Under the pieces are notes generated by a model. That model made no database searches and was not told the DNA's origin. It saw nothing but the letters and a program-made list of their open reading frames with translations. 7,476 nucleotides of DNA from contig DAIDJA010000079.1 in NCBI GenBank assembly GCA_027451605.1, positions 1-7,476 on the forward strand, read 5' to 3'. Shown here one piece after another: positions 6,556 to 7,476 of the stretch (position 1 is the first letter of the stretch; the number at the start of each line of letters is the position of its first letter). This DNA comes from Acidimicrobiales bacterium (lineage in GTDB: Bacteria; Actinomycetota; Acidimicrobiia; Acidimicrobiales; JABEUL01). The position numbers and the translations under genes were made by a program.

Positions 6556-7476
6556 AGATTCAAAACCACCGGTCGTCTGGCCGTCATATAGGATCAATCT
6601 ATCCTTTCGGGCATGATCTGCCGCTCATCGATTACGGTACTTACATCGGAGATAATATTTTTGGCAACCCCTTTTTGTTTGACCCATTTGAGCTTTATCG
6701 CCGGCAGATAATTACCAATCCAAATATGGTCATTTTTGGTCAGATTGGCAGAGGGAAGAGTGCATTTATTAAGTCATTTATAACAAGGCAAATTGCATTG
6801 GGCAGGACGGCTTGGATTATCGATCCCAAGGGAGAATACTCGGGACTTTGCCGGGCATTTGGCATCGAACCTCTTGTGGTTAAAAACAATGGCAAATTTA
6901 GAATTAATCCGTTAGATTTTAAAGGACTGCTTACAGAAGACTCAAATGCTCAAAGCAATGCCTGCGGTATCATAAGTGCGATAATTGAAGCCCGCCTTAA
7001 ACGTATACTAAATCCGGTTGAAAAAACCGTGATAGAACTTGTCTTAAATTATGTGAAAAAAAAAGAGGTTAGAGACATAAGCATCCTGAAATTTGCCCTA
7101 CTTTTGGTGAATTTTACTTTAGATATGGCAGATGGGCTGACTGCGGATTTTGACCTGTTATATGATGGCAGTAGACAAATGGCATACTGTCTAAATTTAA
7201 TTGTTACTTCGGAATTGAAAGGCTTATTTTGTCAAAGCGACCAAGTTGAATTATCCGGAGAGCTCAGCCATTCGACAAAAGCATTGAACGTGATCGATCT
7301 GTCACAGTTCTTTAATTCAGGTTCTTTGGACATAGTCATGGCCTGTGCGATTTCCGGGATGCAGTCTTATATTCTAAACAAAGCAGATAGCGAAAATTGG
7401 TATTTTATTATAGACGAAGCTTGGGCGGTATTAAATAATTTTGCAACCAGAAGCTGGCTGCAGAGGCTCTGGAAGC
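6552..7476 (+). CDS. VirB4-like T4SS ATPase (3' part beyond the window)
   Basis: The frame stays open from the ATG to the window edge, giving 308 codons. It starts in an ATGA overlap with the previous gene and has no strong ribosome site of its own. Visible motifs are YIGDNIFGNPFLFDPFELY (31-49), TNPNMVIFGQIGRGKSAF (55-72) containing Walker A G63-QIGRGK-S70, DPKGEY (91-96), RINPLDF (117-123) and Walker B YFIIDEAW (284-291) with D288 and E289. This is a RecA-like VirB4/TraG-type ATPase, expected to power assembly or substrate transfer at the cytoplasmic face. Walker A lies only about 63 residues from the N-terminus, whereas complete VirB4 proteins have several hundred residues before it, so the N-domain is absent from this chain. 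A coupling protein (VirD4/TraG) is the main alternative, but adjacency to an SCO6880-family gene and the TNPNM-GQIGRGKS pattern favour the VirB4 group. No defect is seen in the visible part. Confidence 0.9.
   Translation, partial: MKIQNHRSSGRHIGSIYPFGHDLPLIDYGTYIGDNIFGNPFLFDPFELYRRQIITNPNMVIFGQIGRGKSAFIKSFITRQIALGRTAWIIDPKGEYSGLCRAFGIEPLVVKNNGKFRINPLDFKGLLTEDSNAQSNACGIISAIIEARLKRILNPVEKTVIELVLNYVKKKEVRDISILKFALLLVNFTLDMADGLTADFDLLYDGSRQMAYCLNLIVTSELKGLFCQSDQVELSGELSHSTKALNVIDLSQFFNSGSLDIVMACAISGMQSYILNKADSENWYFIIDEAWAVLNNFATRSWLQRLWK

Noticed and set aside
1..7476. CRISPR array, tRNA/rRNA genes, riboswitch, insertion sequence or toxin-antitoxin pair
   Set aside because: The window is almost entirely filled by the seven genes described; the only notable gap is 121 bp and shows none of these, and I saw no spaced long repeats or transposase motifs.

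Overview
The window looks like a chromosomal segment of an AT-rich actinobacterium (about 40% G+C in the lines I sampled by eye). The evidence is a SenX3-RegX3-type two-component pair plus an operon of a type IV secretion (T4SS) family best known from high-GC Actinobacteria (DUF6112-like small membrane protein, TrbL/SCO6881-like protein, SCO6880-family protein, VirB4-like ATPase). Low G+C with this gene content would fit a marine or freshwater actinobacterial lineage or an acidimicrobial relative, but I cannot fix the order from sequence alone.

Layout: bases 1-76 hold a short leader and perhaps the last codons of an upstream gene. serS (seryl-tRNA synthetase) runs rightward at 77-1372. It converges, with a 2-bp gap, on a leftward two-gene operon: a sensor kinase (2119-3381) followed by its OmpR/PhoB-family response regulator (1375-2106). 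A 121-bp AT-rich divergent region (3382-3502) separates the sensor kinase from a rightward operon of four tightly spaced genes. These are a 114-aa two-helix membrane protein (3503-3847), a polytopic TrbL/VirB6-like protein (3875-5038), an SCO6880-family protein with VirB3/PrgI-like membrane helices (5062-6555), and the first 308 codons of a VirB4-like ATPase (6552 to the window end).

How they fit together: the four rightward genes look like the inner-membrane core of a Gram-positive T4SS or conjugation machine: a pilin-like or small channel subunit, a polytopic channel protein, and a VirB3/VirB4 activity apparently split over two translationally coupled proteins. The window ends before any relaxase, coupling protein, cell-wall hydrolase or integrase, so conjugative element versus resident secretion system is undecided. 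The divergent region carries 10-bp-phased TGAAATA-like repeats of the kind OmpR/PhoB-family regulators often bind, so the two-component system may control itself, the secretion operon, or both; this is inference. The kinase-regulator junction carries a 16-bp tandem duplication that appears to have broken an ancestral ATGA overlap.
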